A stretch of DNA of 43,949 nucleotides, from NCBI RefSeq assembly GCF_030160655.1, contig NZ_BSOT01000020.1, positions 1 to 43,949 on the forward strand, read 5' to 3'. Shown here in pieces: positions 1-7,564 of the stretch. This stretch comes from Agaribacter marinus. Lineage in GTDB: Bacteria > Pseudomonadota > Gammaproteobacteria > Enterobacterales > Alteromonadaceae. The notes beneath the pieces were generated by a model. That model searched no databases. It saw only the letters and a program-made list of their open reading frames with translations, and was not told where the DNA came from. The position numbers and the translations under genes are program-made. Position 1 is the first letter of the stretch. Each line of letters begins with the position of its first letter.

Positions 1-58
1 AACTATTTTACAGGCAGCGTAATTATTCTAGGAATTTAGGCTACTGAAAATGGGATGA

Positions 59-151
59 TTACATAAGCGGGATGCAAAAGAAATTGCCGAGGGACATCGG
101 CTTACACTTGAAGTGGCCAAATTGTTTTTGAAGAATCCTACGGGGTTTTAA
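59..151 (+). pseudogene. possible 3' remnant of an unknown gene
   Basis: An open stretch of about 30 codons with no start codon runs from just after an in-frame TGA (56-58) to a TAA at 149-151. Its translation is compositionally protein-like (it includes AEGHRLTLEVAKLFLK) and it ends 37 bp before the next gene. It could be the decayed or frameshifted tail of a gene lying mostly left of the window, or chance. I do not recognise the family and the window edge prevents a test. Confidence 0.2.
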
Positions 152-188
152 CCACTTTTCAACTAACTGTATAAAAAAGAGGCTTAAA

Positions 189-494
189 ATGTACATCGTA
201 AATTTATTATTTTCGCAAAATAAAGAGAAAGCTGGCGAATTTATGAACGCTCATAATCGGTGGATAAAACAGGGATTTGAAGACAAGGTTTTCTTACTCG
301 TTGGAGCTATTGAATCAGGCGCGGGAGGGGCTATTTTAGCTCATGGTGAATCGAAGGCAGCTCTGGAACAAAGAGTAAGTCAAGACCCATTTGTTGTTGA
401 GAAGGTCGTATGTGCAGAAATAGTGGAAATAACGCCTAAAAAGTCAGACTCGCGTCTAGCATTTTTGGTGAATAGCACCTCAAGTAATACCTAA
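189..494 (+). CDS. YciI-like protein
   Basis: This 101-residue cytoplasmic protein resembles the YciI family (dimeric alpha-beta ferredoxin-like fold). It opens with a beta strand (MYIVNLLFS), followed by an amphipathic helix with the family-typical HNRWIKQG segment around residue 22. A Gly-rich turn and a strand follow (GAGGAILAHG, about 45-54), then the QDPFVVEKV segment near 65-73 that matches the family's DPF motif. Some relatives are dehydrochlorinases or hydrolases, but most have no known reaction, so none is assigned here. The start is supported by GAGG at 179-182, six bases before the ATG. The last 20 residues look poorly conserved. The gene stands alone, with 376 bp to the next gene. 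Confidence 0.75.
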   Translation: MYIVNLLFSQNKEKAGEFMNAHNRWIKQGFEDKVFLLVGAIESGAGGAILAHGESKAALEQRVSQDPFVVEKVVCAEIVEITPKKSDSRLAFLVNSTSSNT

Positions 495-870
495 CTCTTT
501 ACGTTGCGCTAGTTGAAGTATTTCTATCTGAAAATAACTACACGTTTTAATTTCTATTCATTTGTTTCGAACGCAAAATAATGATGTGAATCTATTTGCT
601 GGGCTGAATTTTAGTAGATTGCTTACCGCTTGATGCCAACAGTCAAAGCAACCTGTGCAATGCCCGAGTACTACCCCATGTTAGGAAACTTCAGTGATAT
701 TTATAATGGAATACAAGCGGAGTTAAATCATATTGACGAATGCGGCTTCTTTTTTATTTTTACTAGCGCAAGAAATATTTACTGCCTAATTCTATTATGA
801 GTTCCGATAACGACGTGTTTCTATTTTCGTAACTATTACACTAGTGTTCTTTTGCGACATAGAGAACACT
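495..870. other. intergenic region without a supported gene
   Basis: This AT-rich spacer separates the YciI-like gene from the PEP-mutase-family gene. The only open frame of note is a 40-codon stretch at 678-800, which has no Shine-Dalgarno sequence and no recognisable product. I see no convincing hairpin terminator or repeat. It presumably carries the promoter of the downstream gene. Confidence 0.5.
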
Positions 871-1626
871 ATGAATAATGTAAACTTTGAACAATTTAAG
901 CAACTGCATCACCAATCTACACCTCTTATTCTCAATAACGTCTGGGACACGGGCAGCGCGTGTATTGTCCAAGAACACGGAGCGAATGCGCTAGCAACAA
1001 GTAGTGCTTCTCTTGCGTGGTCTTTAGGATATGCAGATGGCAGCCAACTGCCACTTAACGAATTGCTTATGGCTATTGAGCGGATTCAAAATGTAGCAAA
1101 AGTGCCATTGAGCGTCGATATTGAAAGTGGATATTCAGATTCTCCACAAAAGGTAGCAGATTCATGTAAGGCCTTAGTGGAAATTGGTGTTGCGGGGATC
1201 AATATTGAAGACGGTTCGCAAGCACCTGATTTGCTCATCGCTAAGATTGACGCCATCGCTACCTGCACCAAGGGGGCATTGTTTATAAATGCAAGGACAG
1301 ACGTATTTTTACGTTCGCTGACGGTTGAAAGAGCGGCGCTTAACATGACGATTGAGCGCCTTATAAAATATTTACGATGCGGCGCACATGGCGGCTTTGT
1401 GCCTGGTCTTAACAATGCAACTATGGTGTCTGAGATAGTCAGTTCAGTAAACATGCCGATTAATCTAATGGTGGAAAATTTACAGACGGCTTTGGCGTAT
1501 TTTTCGGATATAAATGTCGCGCGTTTTAGTGTTGGTCCTAATAGTTATCTCTCCGCTTACCAACACTTACTCCCTAAGGGGTCTACGCTCAGTTATGACA
1601 AAATGAATGGTTATTTTATGAAATAA
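871..1626 (+). CDS. isocitrate lyase/PEP mutase family protein
   Basis: This 251-residue TIM-barrel enzyme belongs to the isocitrate lyase/phosphoenolpyruvate mutase superfamily, whose members make or break C-C or C-P bonds next to a carboxylate using Mg2+. The family core is visible: VDIESGYSD at about 82-90 (the acidic Mg-binding strand), GVAGINIEDG at 106-115, and INARTDVFLR further on. The KKCGH catalytic loop of true lyases is absent, as in many uncharacterised members of this subgroup, so the substrate is unknown. An upstream in-frame GTG at 844 is possible, but the ATG at 871 has AGAGA at 861-865 with good spacing and gives the normal family N-terminus. A clear terminator follows. The gene appears monocistronic. 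Confidence 0.8.
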   Translation: MNNVNFEQFKQLHHQSTPLILNNVWDTGSACIVQEHGANALATSSASLAWSLGYADGSQLPLNELLMAIERIQNVAKVPLSVDIESGYSDSPQKVADSCKALVEIGVAGINIEDGSQAPDLLIAKIDAIATCTKGALFINARTDVFLRSLTVERAALNMTIERLIKYLRCGAHGGFVPGLNNATMVSEIVSSVNMPINLMVENLQTALAYFSDINVARFSVGPNSYLSAYQHLLPKGSTLSYDKMNGYFMK

Positions 1627-1700
1627 GCGTATTCATGCCTACAATGAAGGCGTGCGGCTACAGGGAAGTTGCTATGCGAAAAGGCTAAAACTTCGTCCAC

Positions 1701-1725
1701 AGCAGCTGTTAAACAGCTGCTTTTT
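1701..1725 (+). terminator. rho-independent terminator after the PEP-mutase-family gene
   Basis: A perfect 9-bp inverted repeat (AGCAGCTGT and ACAGCTGCT) with a 3-base loop is followed at once by five T residues. It lies 75 bp after the stop codon at 1626, and 10 bp from the end of the converging XRE gene, which lacks a matching T run on its own strand. Confidence 0.85.
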
Positions 1726-1734
1726 GTATGCCAA

Positions 1735-2151
1735 TTACCATACTTGTTTAACGTCGCCGTATCGGTTTATCCAGCTCATCAAATAGGCAAAAAGAAAAAT
1801 AAACGGCGTTATAAAGGTATCAGGCTCAATCACTATCCAGCTCACAAAGCCGAGTAAGATCATTATAAACTCTGCTATTGTTGCAGAGCGTTTAGAGCGC
1901 GAACCTGCTAGTGACATTCTGAACCACCAAGGTAGCTTTTTCCAATCTTCCGAACCTTTATCTATCACAGTAATTTCCTCTGTTAATGTTGATATATCAA
2001 CTTCAAATACAGAGGCGAGGCACATAAGCGTTTCAATGCTAGCCTTGTTGCCTGATTCAACGCGTTGAATCGTACGAACATTAAGCCCGCAAAACTCCGC
2101 AAGCTGCTCCTGAGACCAACTACGTTTCATTCTCAACTTTTTAACAATCAT
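1735..2151 (-). CDS. XRE-family regulator with a two-helix membrane (2TM) domain
   Basis: This 138-residue protein joins an N-terminal Cro/C1-type helix-turn-helix to a hydrophobic C-terminal domain. In the first 60 residues, SWSQEQLAEFCGLNVRTIQR is the HTH and is followed by the classic VESGNKAS turn. Residues about 91-128 form two closely spaced transmembrane helices, ending in an NRYGD-type tail like the 2TM family. The architecture suggests a DNA-binding protein held at, or signalling through, the inner membrane. Its target is unknown. ATG at 2151 is chosen over the adjacent TTG at 2154 because a GAGGG sequence lies six bases upstream of it. It converges on the preceding gene. Confidence 0.8.
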   Translation of the reverse strand: MIVKKLRMKRSWSQEQLAEFCGLNVRTIQRVESGNKASIETLMCLASVFEVDISTLTEEITVIDKGSEDWKKLPWWFRMSLAGSRSKRSATIAEFIMILLGFVSWIVIEPDTFITPFIFLFAYLMSWINRYGDVKQVW

Positions 2152-2331
2152 CAATAGCCCTCGCCAATCTGTTGGAGAAATTTTCCATGAATTACCTTAG
2201 TGTCGGCCACGACTTAAACATGACACTTGCCCGACAGTAACAATATTTGGTAAACACTGTTATTTCAACAACAATGAATATGGCGCTTTACAATCACCAG
2301 TTTGAATGTTTGTCGATAAATCACAAGGCAA

Positions 2332-3141
2332 TTACACTAAAGACTTGTCCATGGATTTGGACAACATGCCGCCAAACATTTTTTGAGCAAAGTGCTTACT
2401 GAATATTCTCGACATCATGAAACCCATCATCCGATTCATTGCGCCGGGCGTGACAAATGTCTTTTTTCCGAGTGCATTCAAACCTACATTAACAACGGAA
2501 GATGGTTCCATAAACATATCTGGCATTTTACTGGTATCGACGCCTTCCATTTCCATCATTTCAGTACGAGTTGGGCCGGGCAATATAGTCGTTACATCAA
2601 CATTGTGCTTATCCAATTCGCAACCTAAGGCGGTACCGAACGACAATAAGTATGATTTAGTTGCTGCGTAGCTTGCAATATAGGGTGCGCCCATATGTGC
2701 TGCCACTGACGACACAAAGATGATGCCTCCGCGCTTGCGTTCCACCATTTTATCCGCAAAGTGATGGGTTAAGGCGATAGGGGCTTTAATGTTCAAATCG
2801 ATTACCGATTGACGCTTTTCGAGAGATTGTTTTAAAAATGCACCGGGGTAGGCTGCTCCAGCATTATTAATTAACAAGCCCACTTCTCGTTCATTCGATG
2901 CAGTTTTAATACGTTGCAGGTCTTCCTGTTTAGTTAAATCGGCAGCAATAATATCGACTAGCACGTTAAACGTAGTGCTTAGTTTATCTGCTAGTGCTTT
3001 CAATCGCTCCTCCCTTCTGGCGACTAAGATTAGATTCATTTTTTGGCCAGCTAATTGATTCGCAAATTCGGCACCAATTCCTGACGATGCGCCCGTAATA
3101 AGGGCCCATGGCCCATATTTTTGTTTTATTTTGTTTGTCAC
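2332..3141 (-). CDS. SDR family NAD(P)-dependent oxidoreductase
   Basis: This 269-residue classical short-chain dehydrogenase is most like the acyl-CoA-reductase or DltE-like branch. It has the TGASSGIG cofactor motif at about 16-23, VARREERL after the second strand (the arginines suggest NADPH), the NNAGAAYPG motif, the catalytic Ser of VSSVAAH, and the SYAATK active-site Tyr/Lys. The C-terminus is Met-rich and basic. A GTG start at 3141 is preferred because GGAG lies eight bases upstream. The longer version, starting at 3222, would run through the operator region. The gene is divergent from an HxlR regulator and probably controlled by it. Its substrate is unknown, perhaps an aldehyde or ketone. 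Confidence 0.85.
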   Translation of the reverse strand: MTNKIKQKYGPWALITGASSGIGAEFANQLAGQKMNLILVARREERLKALADKLSTTFNVLVDIIAADLTKQEDLQRIKTASNEREVGLLINNAGAAYPGAFLKQSLEKRQSVIDLNIKAPIALTHHFADKMVERKRGGIIFVSSVAAHMGAPYIASYAATKSYLLSFGTALGCELDKHNVDVTTILPGPTRTEMMEMEGVDTSKMPDMFMEPSSVVNVGLNALGKKTFVTPGAMNRMMGFMMSRIFSKHFAQKMFGGMLSKSMDKSLV

Positions 3142-3169
3142 AACATGTTCTCCATTAATCAAATTGGTG

Positions 3170-3224
3170 ACTTGCATAATGCAAGTTAGTGGACATGCTA
3201 GCAAGTGAGTTGTAAAATGCAAGT
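3170..3224. promoter_or_regulatory. palindromic operator between the SDR and hxlR-type genes
   Basis: A 17-bp near-perfect palindrome, ACTTGCATAATGCAAGT (3170-3186, 8-bp arms around one base), is followed by two more direct half-sites with the GCAAGT core, at 3201-3206 and 3219-3224 (the last within ATGCAAGT, 3217-3224). The sites sit between the start codons of the divergent genes (GTG 3141 on minus, ATG 3244 on plus). A winged-helix dimer such as HxlR would fit the palindrome. That the neighbouring HxlR protein binds here is inference. Confidence 0.7.
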
Positions 3225-3243
3225 CATTATTTGAGGTTTATAT

Positions 3244-3663
3244 ATGTCTGATTTACTGAAGCTTGTTGAAGGTGAGTTTCGATCTTCTTGTCCACTTTGC
3301 TGCGCACTAGATTTACTGGGTGATAAATGGTCACTAATAATCTTGCGGGATATGCTGTTTTTTAAAAAGCGGCAGTATCAAGAATTTCTAGAATCTAGCG
3401 AAGCCATTTCAACAAATATTCTATCGAATCGTTTGAAGCGTTTGGAAGAGTTAAAATTAATTGATAAGAGAATGTATCAAACAAACCCGAAGCGCTATGA
3501 GTATAAACCTACCAATGCGGCTGAGGAATTGCGACAACCAATACTAGTATTGATGCAATGGAGCTTGGCAAACGTAAAAGGGATGCGCGTATCCACCGAA
3601 AAGATAGAGCAGATGGTTGGTGGCGTTGCGCAAAGAAAAGCGAATCTAAACGCTGACAAATAG
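3244..3663 (+). CDS. HxlR-family winged-helix transcriptional regulator
   Basis: This 139-residue protein carries the HxlR (DUF24) signature near its N-terminus: SSCPLCCALDLLGDKWSLIILRD at about 14-36, then the recognition helix region with ISTNILSNRLKRLEE and a beta wing (KRYEYKPT). Cysteines at 16, 19 and 20 occupy the position of the redox- or electrophile-sensing Cys in well-studied members such as YodB and HypR, so thiol or aldehyde sensing is plausible but unproven. GAGG at 3233-3236 sits seven bases before the ATG. The divergent SDR gene and shared palindrome suggest that it controls both its own gene and the SDR. Confidence 0.88.
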   Translation: MSDLLKLVEGEFRSSCPLCCALDLLGDKWSLIILRDMLFFKKRQYQEFLESSEAISTNILSNRLKRLEELKLIDKRMYQTNPKRYEYKPTNAAEELRQPILVLMQWSLANVKGMRVSTEKIEQMVGGVAQRKANLNADK

Positions 3664-3770
3664 TGTGACTGGCTAATCAATAGCAATCTAGATGAAGCAA
3701 CGACGTCCATGTCGGTATAAATTGGAAATGTTTATAATCTATCGAGCCGATGATCTTTTCTGCTTCACTG

Positions 3771-6143
3771 TTACTTATTAAAACTAGCGTCCGGCGTTCC
3801 TCTAAAACACGCTAATACATAGGGATAATTGTCGGTAATGAAGTATGCATATGCGCCATTTATTGTCATGCCATTACATTCATCTAAATCGCCTAGATTA
3901 TCTACATATTCGTAATCATCTCTAAATGCACCGTCATAAGTGCCACCCGGTTGCCCGTCACCAGTGGGACGGTTTCCTGCTTTTAAACGGTAGCTCGGTA
4001 GTGCTTTTCTGATAACACCATTGTCGTCAAAGTAAGAGCCATATATTGGGAAGCCGTCAGCAGCAAACCCAACAACAGGAGATGCTTGCCCATTGTCATC
4101 AGAAAACAACGCCATCGGTGAACCATGATAATGATAGGTACCGTCGCCTTGTGCATGTGCATTATGACTGTCAACGTTAAAACCGTTAGCGGCATGCATA
4201 GGATCGTAACGCCAAGGTGTCGACATATCATTGCAACCTACTTTACCGTTGCCGATACCAAAGCAACCCGCCGCCAACAAATCTACTTTGACGCCGTTAA
4301 GCATAATGGCATTGTCAACCCGCAACGATAAGTCGGTTGTTTCGGTATTTTGTGTTGGGTTGGTCGTTACTTCAAACTGGTCATTTTGTTCACTGACATC
4401 ATTTGGGAAGGCGTTTCCGCCGTCATTAAAATCATGGTTTGGAATCGCATTGGTATTAAATACACATTTGTCACCAACAATAGCGATTTGTAAGTCGCCA
4501 TAAAAAATTGCGCCATTATTCACGTCGTTTACGGTTGACGTGTACTTTTCTACGTAATCTGCACAATTTTTACTCGTGTTGTTTAAGACGGCATTGGTGA
4601 TATCCAGCGGACTTGACGCATTGGGATCGTCGCCGACAATTAAACCGGCAAAATTACTCAGTGTTTGACGTTCAGTTGAGCTTTCATTGTTGTCTATTAA
4701 GTTGTCGCTACCTTCGAGGTTATTTGTTAGCGCAAACAATTCTTGTGTGCCATCTTCGTATTGAATCAACTTATGCGAGTGTGATCTTACCGCCCAACCG
4801 CTTGTATCTTCTGATTCGTATTCTGTATAAATGTAATCTTGAATGTGTGCCTCTTCGCTAGAAAGGAGAGGGGCAAAGCTTTGGCTATCATAAATGTTTG
4901 TTGTCGGTATGCCTGCTAGTTGTCCAATCGTTGCATATAAATCCGTTGCCGTCACAAGCGCCGTTTCTCGGGCATTTTGTCGCGTGACACCTTTGCCAGA
5001 CACAACAAAAGGCACTGCTATACCGCCTTGATAGAGAGAACCTTTACTCTGCGCTTTACTGTAAACCGACTCGTCAATAACACCTGCTGGTGTGCCGTTG
5101 TCACCAATGAACAGCACAATTGTGTTTTCTCTAGTTTCCGCTGGCATGGTATTTAGTAAACGGCCAATCTCGGCATCCATCGCTTCTATTGCTGCTAAAT
5201 AATATTCTCGGCGGAAATTATCGATATCTTCCTCTGTACCTAGTAAATCTCGGTTATGCAGATCTTGCGGAGGCAGATGAAACGGGGTGTGCGGCGCAGA
5301 GTATGCAACCCAAGCAAACCATGGGTTTGTCTGTTGATTTATCCAAGAGAGTGTTAAATCGGTGACCGCTGTTGTGTGGTATTGCTCATTTGTTTCGGTG
5401 TTGCCGTTAATCGTCAGTTGCCAGTTGTAGTAATCCGAGACATTTTGTAAGTTTCCTGCGTAATGCTCAATCCCTAGGTCATTTGGGTGAGTATCGCTTG
5501 CACCAACACCAATATGCCATTTTCCAAAGACGGCTGACGCATAGTTTTCAGTCGACTCATTATTTTTTAGATATTGCTGAATGATTTCATGCTCGCTGGA
5601 TAAGTTTCCGGGGACGGAAGTCACCCCATTATTGATGCCATATTTGCCAGTTATCATTGTTGCGCGTGTAGTCGAACATGCCGGTGTAGCCCACATGTTC
5701 TCAAATGTAATGCCGTTTGCCGCCAGTTGATTGAGGTTAGGTGTGTTAGGTATATCGCTGGCGTGGGTATATTGTGCCGACGCGTCTAATCCTTGGTCAT
5801 CTGAAATAATCAGCAGAATGTTTGGTTGAATTGCGGTATTCGTATTCTCATCGCCGCTTGTTGAGTCATTGCCGGTATTTGTGTCGTCGTCGACATTTGT
5901 CTCGTTACCCGTGTTGTCATCTACAATGTCATCATTTCCCGTGTCATCATTTCCTGTGTCATCATTTCCTGTGTCATCGGTGCCTGAGCTTTCGTTACCA
6001 GTAGTGTCTTCGTCTACAGGAGAAGAGGGGGTTGTAGGTGTTTGTGAAGGCAAGTCATTGTTGCTATTACTATTTCCGCCACCACCACAGCCATATACGG
6101 TTATTAGCAAAATGAGTAAACTGAGAATTTTATATGTAGTCAT
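3771..6143 (-). CDS. lipoprotein sulfatase fused to a YHYH domain
   Basis: This 790-residue exported protein has a lipoprotein signal peptide (lipobox VYGC, Cys19), an acidic low-complexity linker (about 22-103, with TGNDD repeats), a sulfatase domain (about 105-480) and a C-terminal YHYH domain (about 520-785). Sulfatase landmarks are the DDQG metal-binding strand (115-118), the CSTTR formylglycine site (Cys156), FGKWH (206-210), SAPHTPFH (282-289) and GDNG (347-350). The YHYH landmarks are TYHYHG at 669-674 and GFAADGFPIYG at 692-702. It probably removes sulfate esters from polysaccharides or sugars at the cell surface. The third position of the sulfatase signature is Thr instead of Pro or Ala. 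The start has AGAGGT upstream. The gene appears single and lies opposite the Hyi/GMC operon. Confidence 0.88.
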   Translation of the reverse strand: MTTYKILSLLILLITVYGCGGGGNSNSNNDLPSQTPTTPSSPVDEDTTGNESSGTDDTGNDDTGNDDTGNDDIVDDNTGNETNVDDDTNTGNDSTSGDENTNTAIQPNILLIISDDQGLDASAQYTHASDIPNTPNLNQLAANGITFENMWATPACSTTRATMITGKYGINNGVTSVPGNLSSEHEIIQQYLKNNESTENYASAVFGKWHIGVGASDTHPNDLGIEHYAGNLQNVSDYYNWQLTINGNTETNEQYHTTAVTDLTLSWINQQTNPWFAWVAYSAPHTPFHLPPQDLHNRDLLGTEEDIDNFRREYYLAAIEAMDAEIGRLLNTMPAETRENTIVLFIGDNGTPAGVIDESVYSKAQSKGSLYQGGIAVPFVVSGKGVTRQNARETALVTATDLYATIGQLAGIPTTNIYDSQSFAPLLSSEEAHIQDYIYTEYESEDTSGWAVRSHSHKLIQYEDGTQELFALTNNLEGSDNLIDNNESSTERQTLSNFAGLIVGDDPNASSPLDITNAVLNNTSKNCADYVEKYTSTVNDVNNGAIFYGDLQIAIVGDKCVFNTNAIPNHDFNDGGNAFPNDVSEQNDQFEVTTNPTQNTETTDLSLRVDNAIMLNGVKVDLLAAGCFGIGNGKVGCNDMSTPWRYDPMHAANGFNVDSHNAHAQGDGTYHYHGSPMALFSDDNGQASPVVGFAADGFPIYGSYFDDNGVIRKALPSYRLKAGNRPTGDGQPGGTYDGAFRDDYEYVDNLGDLDECNGMTINGAYAYFITDNYPYVLACFRGTPDASFNK
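5926..5985 (-). repeat. 15-bp tandem repeat encoding the TGNDD linker
   Basis: About four in-phase copies of a 15-bp unit (plus-strand form GTGTCATCATTTCCT) lie inside the sulfatase linker. The last copy is degenerate. Being a multiple of three, copy-number change would lengthen or shorten the linker without a frameshift. Confidence 0.85.
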
Positions 6144-6613
6144 AGTAAATCTACCTCTATGATTGTCCGCGCAATGTGCTCTGCATTGGGTACGACATGC
6201 TTTTTACATTGCTGTATGTGCACTGACCGATAGGAGGTCAGCAGTTCAGAAGTGCAAGGATGCTCATCTACTAAGTATCTACTATTATTTTTCAAGAGAC
6301 TGTCATTGCATTGTAAATGTTGCGTAAAGATAACTTTCTTATCGGCGAGCAAGTGTCAGTTATTTAACGTTTATATAAATGAATAAATGACATTTGTGGC
6401 AATGACGCTTGGCCTTGCGATGATTAAAATTTCATGCCTTGCCAAAATTATTACAATCAATAATGTATTTCGTAATTTTTACTTGCTGAAGGCTTAGTTA
6501 TATTGCTTGCTTGTATATTTTATAACTAGATGTTTACAATGCTTTAACACTACTAATGGCAGAAGTGTTAGAAGGCGTTGGTTTCACTAGGTAAATCATA
6601 TTGAGATGAAGTG
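6144..6613. other. divergent regulatory region between sulfatase and Hyi/GMC operon
   Basis: This 470-bp region without a supported gene separates two divergently transcribed units. A short stem-loop is present at 6223-6241 (CTGACC and GGTCAG, 7-base loop). The part nearest the operon (6430-6560) is very AT-rich and probably contains its promoter, but I could not choose a -35/-10 pair with confidence. No tRNA, repeat family or terminator was seen. Confidence 0.5.
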
Positions 6614-7507
6614 ATGAATAACTACAGACGTAATATATTGAAAGGATTGGCACTGAGTGGTGTGAGCGCCTCCCTGACCGCCAACGCACTTAGCAATAAC
6701 GTAAGTTCAGGTGTTGAGAGCAGTCATAAAACACTTAAAGGCAATATTCACCACAGTGTTAGCCGCTGGACGTATGGCAACTTATCACTAGACGCCTTGT
6801 GTATATTAGTAAAGAAGATTGGTTTTTCGGCCATTGATTTAGTTGGACCTGATGATTGGCCTATTCTCAAAAAACATGGCGTAGATTCGTCTATGTGTAA
6901 TGGCGCAGAATTAGGACTAGAAGATGGATTTATTCATACTCAACTGCATGATGAACTTGAGGCGCGATACCTTGAGCACATAGATTTGGTGGCAGACGCA
7001 GGATACAAAAACCTCATTTGTTTTAGTGGTAACGCACGTGGCATGTCAACTGAGCAGGGCTTAAAAAATGCACTTGCTGGTTTAAAGCGCATTATGCCGC
7101 ATGCTGAAAAACGTGGTGTGATTATTCAAATGGAATTGTTCAATAGTAAGATTGATCATCCTGACTATATGGCAGATAACTCAGCATGGGGTATCGCGTT
7201 ATGTAAAGCGCTACATTCTCCAAACTTCAAATTGCTTTATGACATCTATCACATGCAAATTAGTGAAGGCGATATTATCCGTACTATTCAAGACAATCAT
7301 CAGTACTTTGGCCACTACCACACGGCGGGCGTACCTGGTCGAAATGAAATAGATGACACGCAAGAACTATTTTATCCAGCGATAGCCAAAGCAATCGTAA
7401 AAACGGGGTTTACTGGCTATTTAGCGCAAGAGTTTGTGCCTACGCCAAGCAGTACAGAGGGTAAAAACACATCGCTAAGTGAAGCAATCCATATTTGTGA
7501 TGTGTAG
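6614..7507 (+). CDS. Tat-exported hydroxypyruvate-isomerase-like TIM-barrel protein
   Basis: This 297-residue sugar isomerase/epimerase-fold protein begins with a twin-arginine signal (YRRNILKGLALSG, about 4-16), suggesting folded export to the periplasm. The barrel has the Hyi-type metal and catalytic pattern: Glu174 in IQMELFN, Asp210 in LLYDIYHMQISEGD, His234/236 in FGHYHTAGVPGRNE, and Glu273 in LAQEFVP. Cytosolic Hyi interconverts hydroxypyruvate and tartronate semialdehyde. An exported version must act on something else, possibly a 3-keto-sugar produced by its GMC partner. ATG at 6614 is preferred to the adjacent GTG (6611), given GAG at 6603-6605. It is the first gene of an operon, 57 bp ahead of the GMC gene. 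Confidence 0.82.
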   Translation: MNNYRRNILKGLALSGVSASLTANALSNNVSSGVESSHKTLKGNIHHSVSRWTYGNLSLDALCILVKKIGFSAIDLVGPDDWPILKKHGVDSSMCNGAELGLEDGFIHTQLHDELEARYLEHIDLVADAGYKNLICFSGNARGMSTEQGLKNALAGLKRIMPHAEKRGVIIQMELFNSKIDHPDYMADNSAWGIALCKALHSPNFKLLYDIYHMQISEGDIIRTIQDNHQYFGHYHTAGVPGRNEIDDTQELFYPAIAKAIVKTGFTGYLAQEFVPTPSSTEGKNTSLSEAIHICDV

Positions 7508-7564
7508 TTAAATTGGTTAGTGAAGTTAGGTAATCTAAAGTAAGTAATAGGTGAGCGGTAAGTT

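Noticed and set aside
678-800. 40-codon frame in the first long intergenic region
   Set aside because: No Shine-Dalgarno, hydrophobic and irregular composition, no recognisable relatives.
1086-1454. 122-codon antisense frame inside the PEP-mutase-family gene
   Set aside because: Lies wholly opposite a gene with clear family motifs and shows none of its own.
5926-5985. Tandem repeats considered as a CRISPR array
   Set aside because: Contiguous 15-bp units without spacers, in phase with a coding linker.
5869-6162. Plus-strand frame rich in Ser/Pro/Val repeats opposite the sulfatase linker
   Set aside because: Its repeats are the complement of the TGNDD linker codons, so it is a shadow of the tandem repeat.
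6140-6352. 70-codon minus-strand frame ending in a four-base overlap with the sulfatase start
   Set aside because: TTG start, no Shine-Dalgarno, composition unlike a protein, and it covers the likely promoter and leader of the sulfatase gene.
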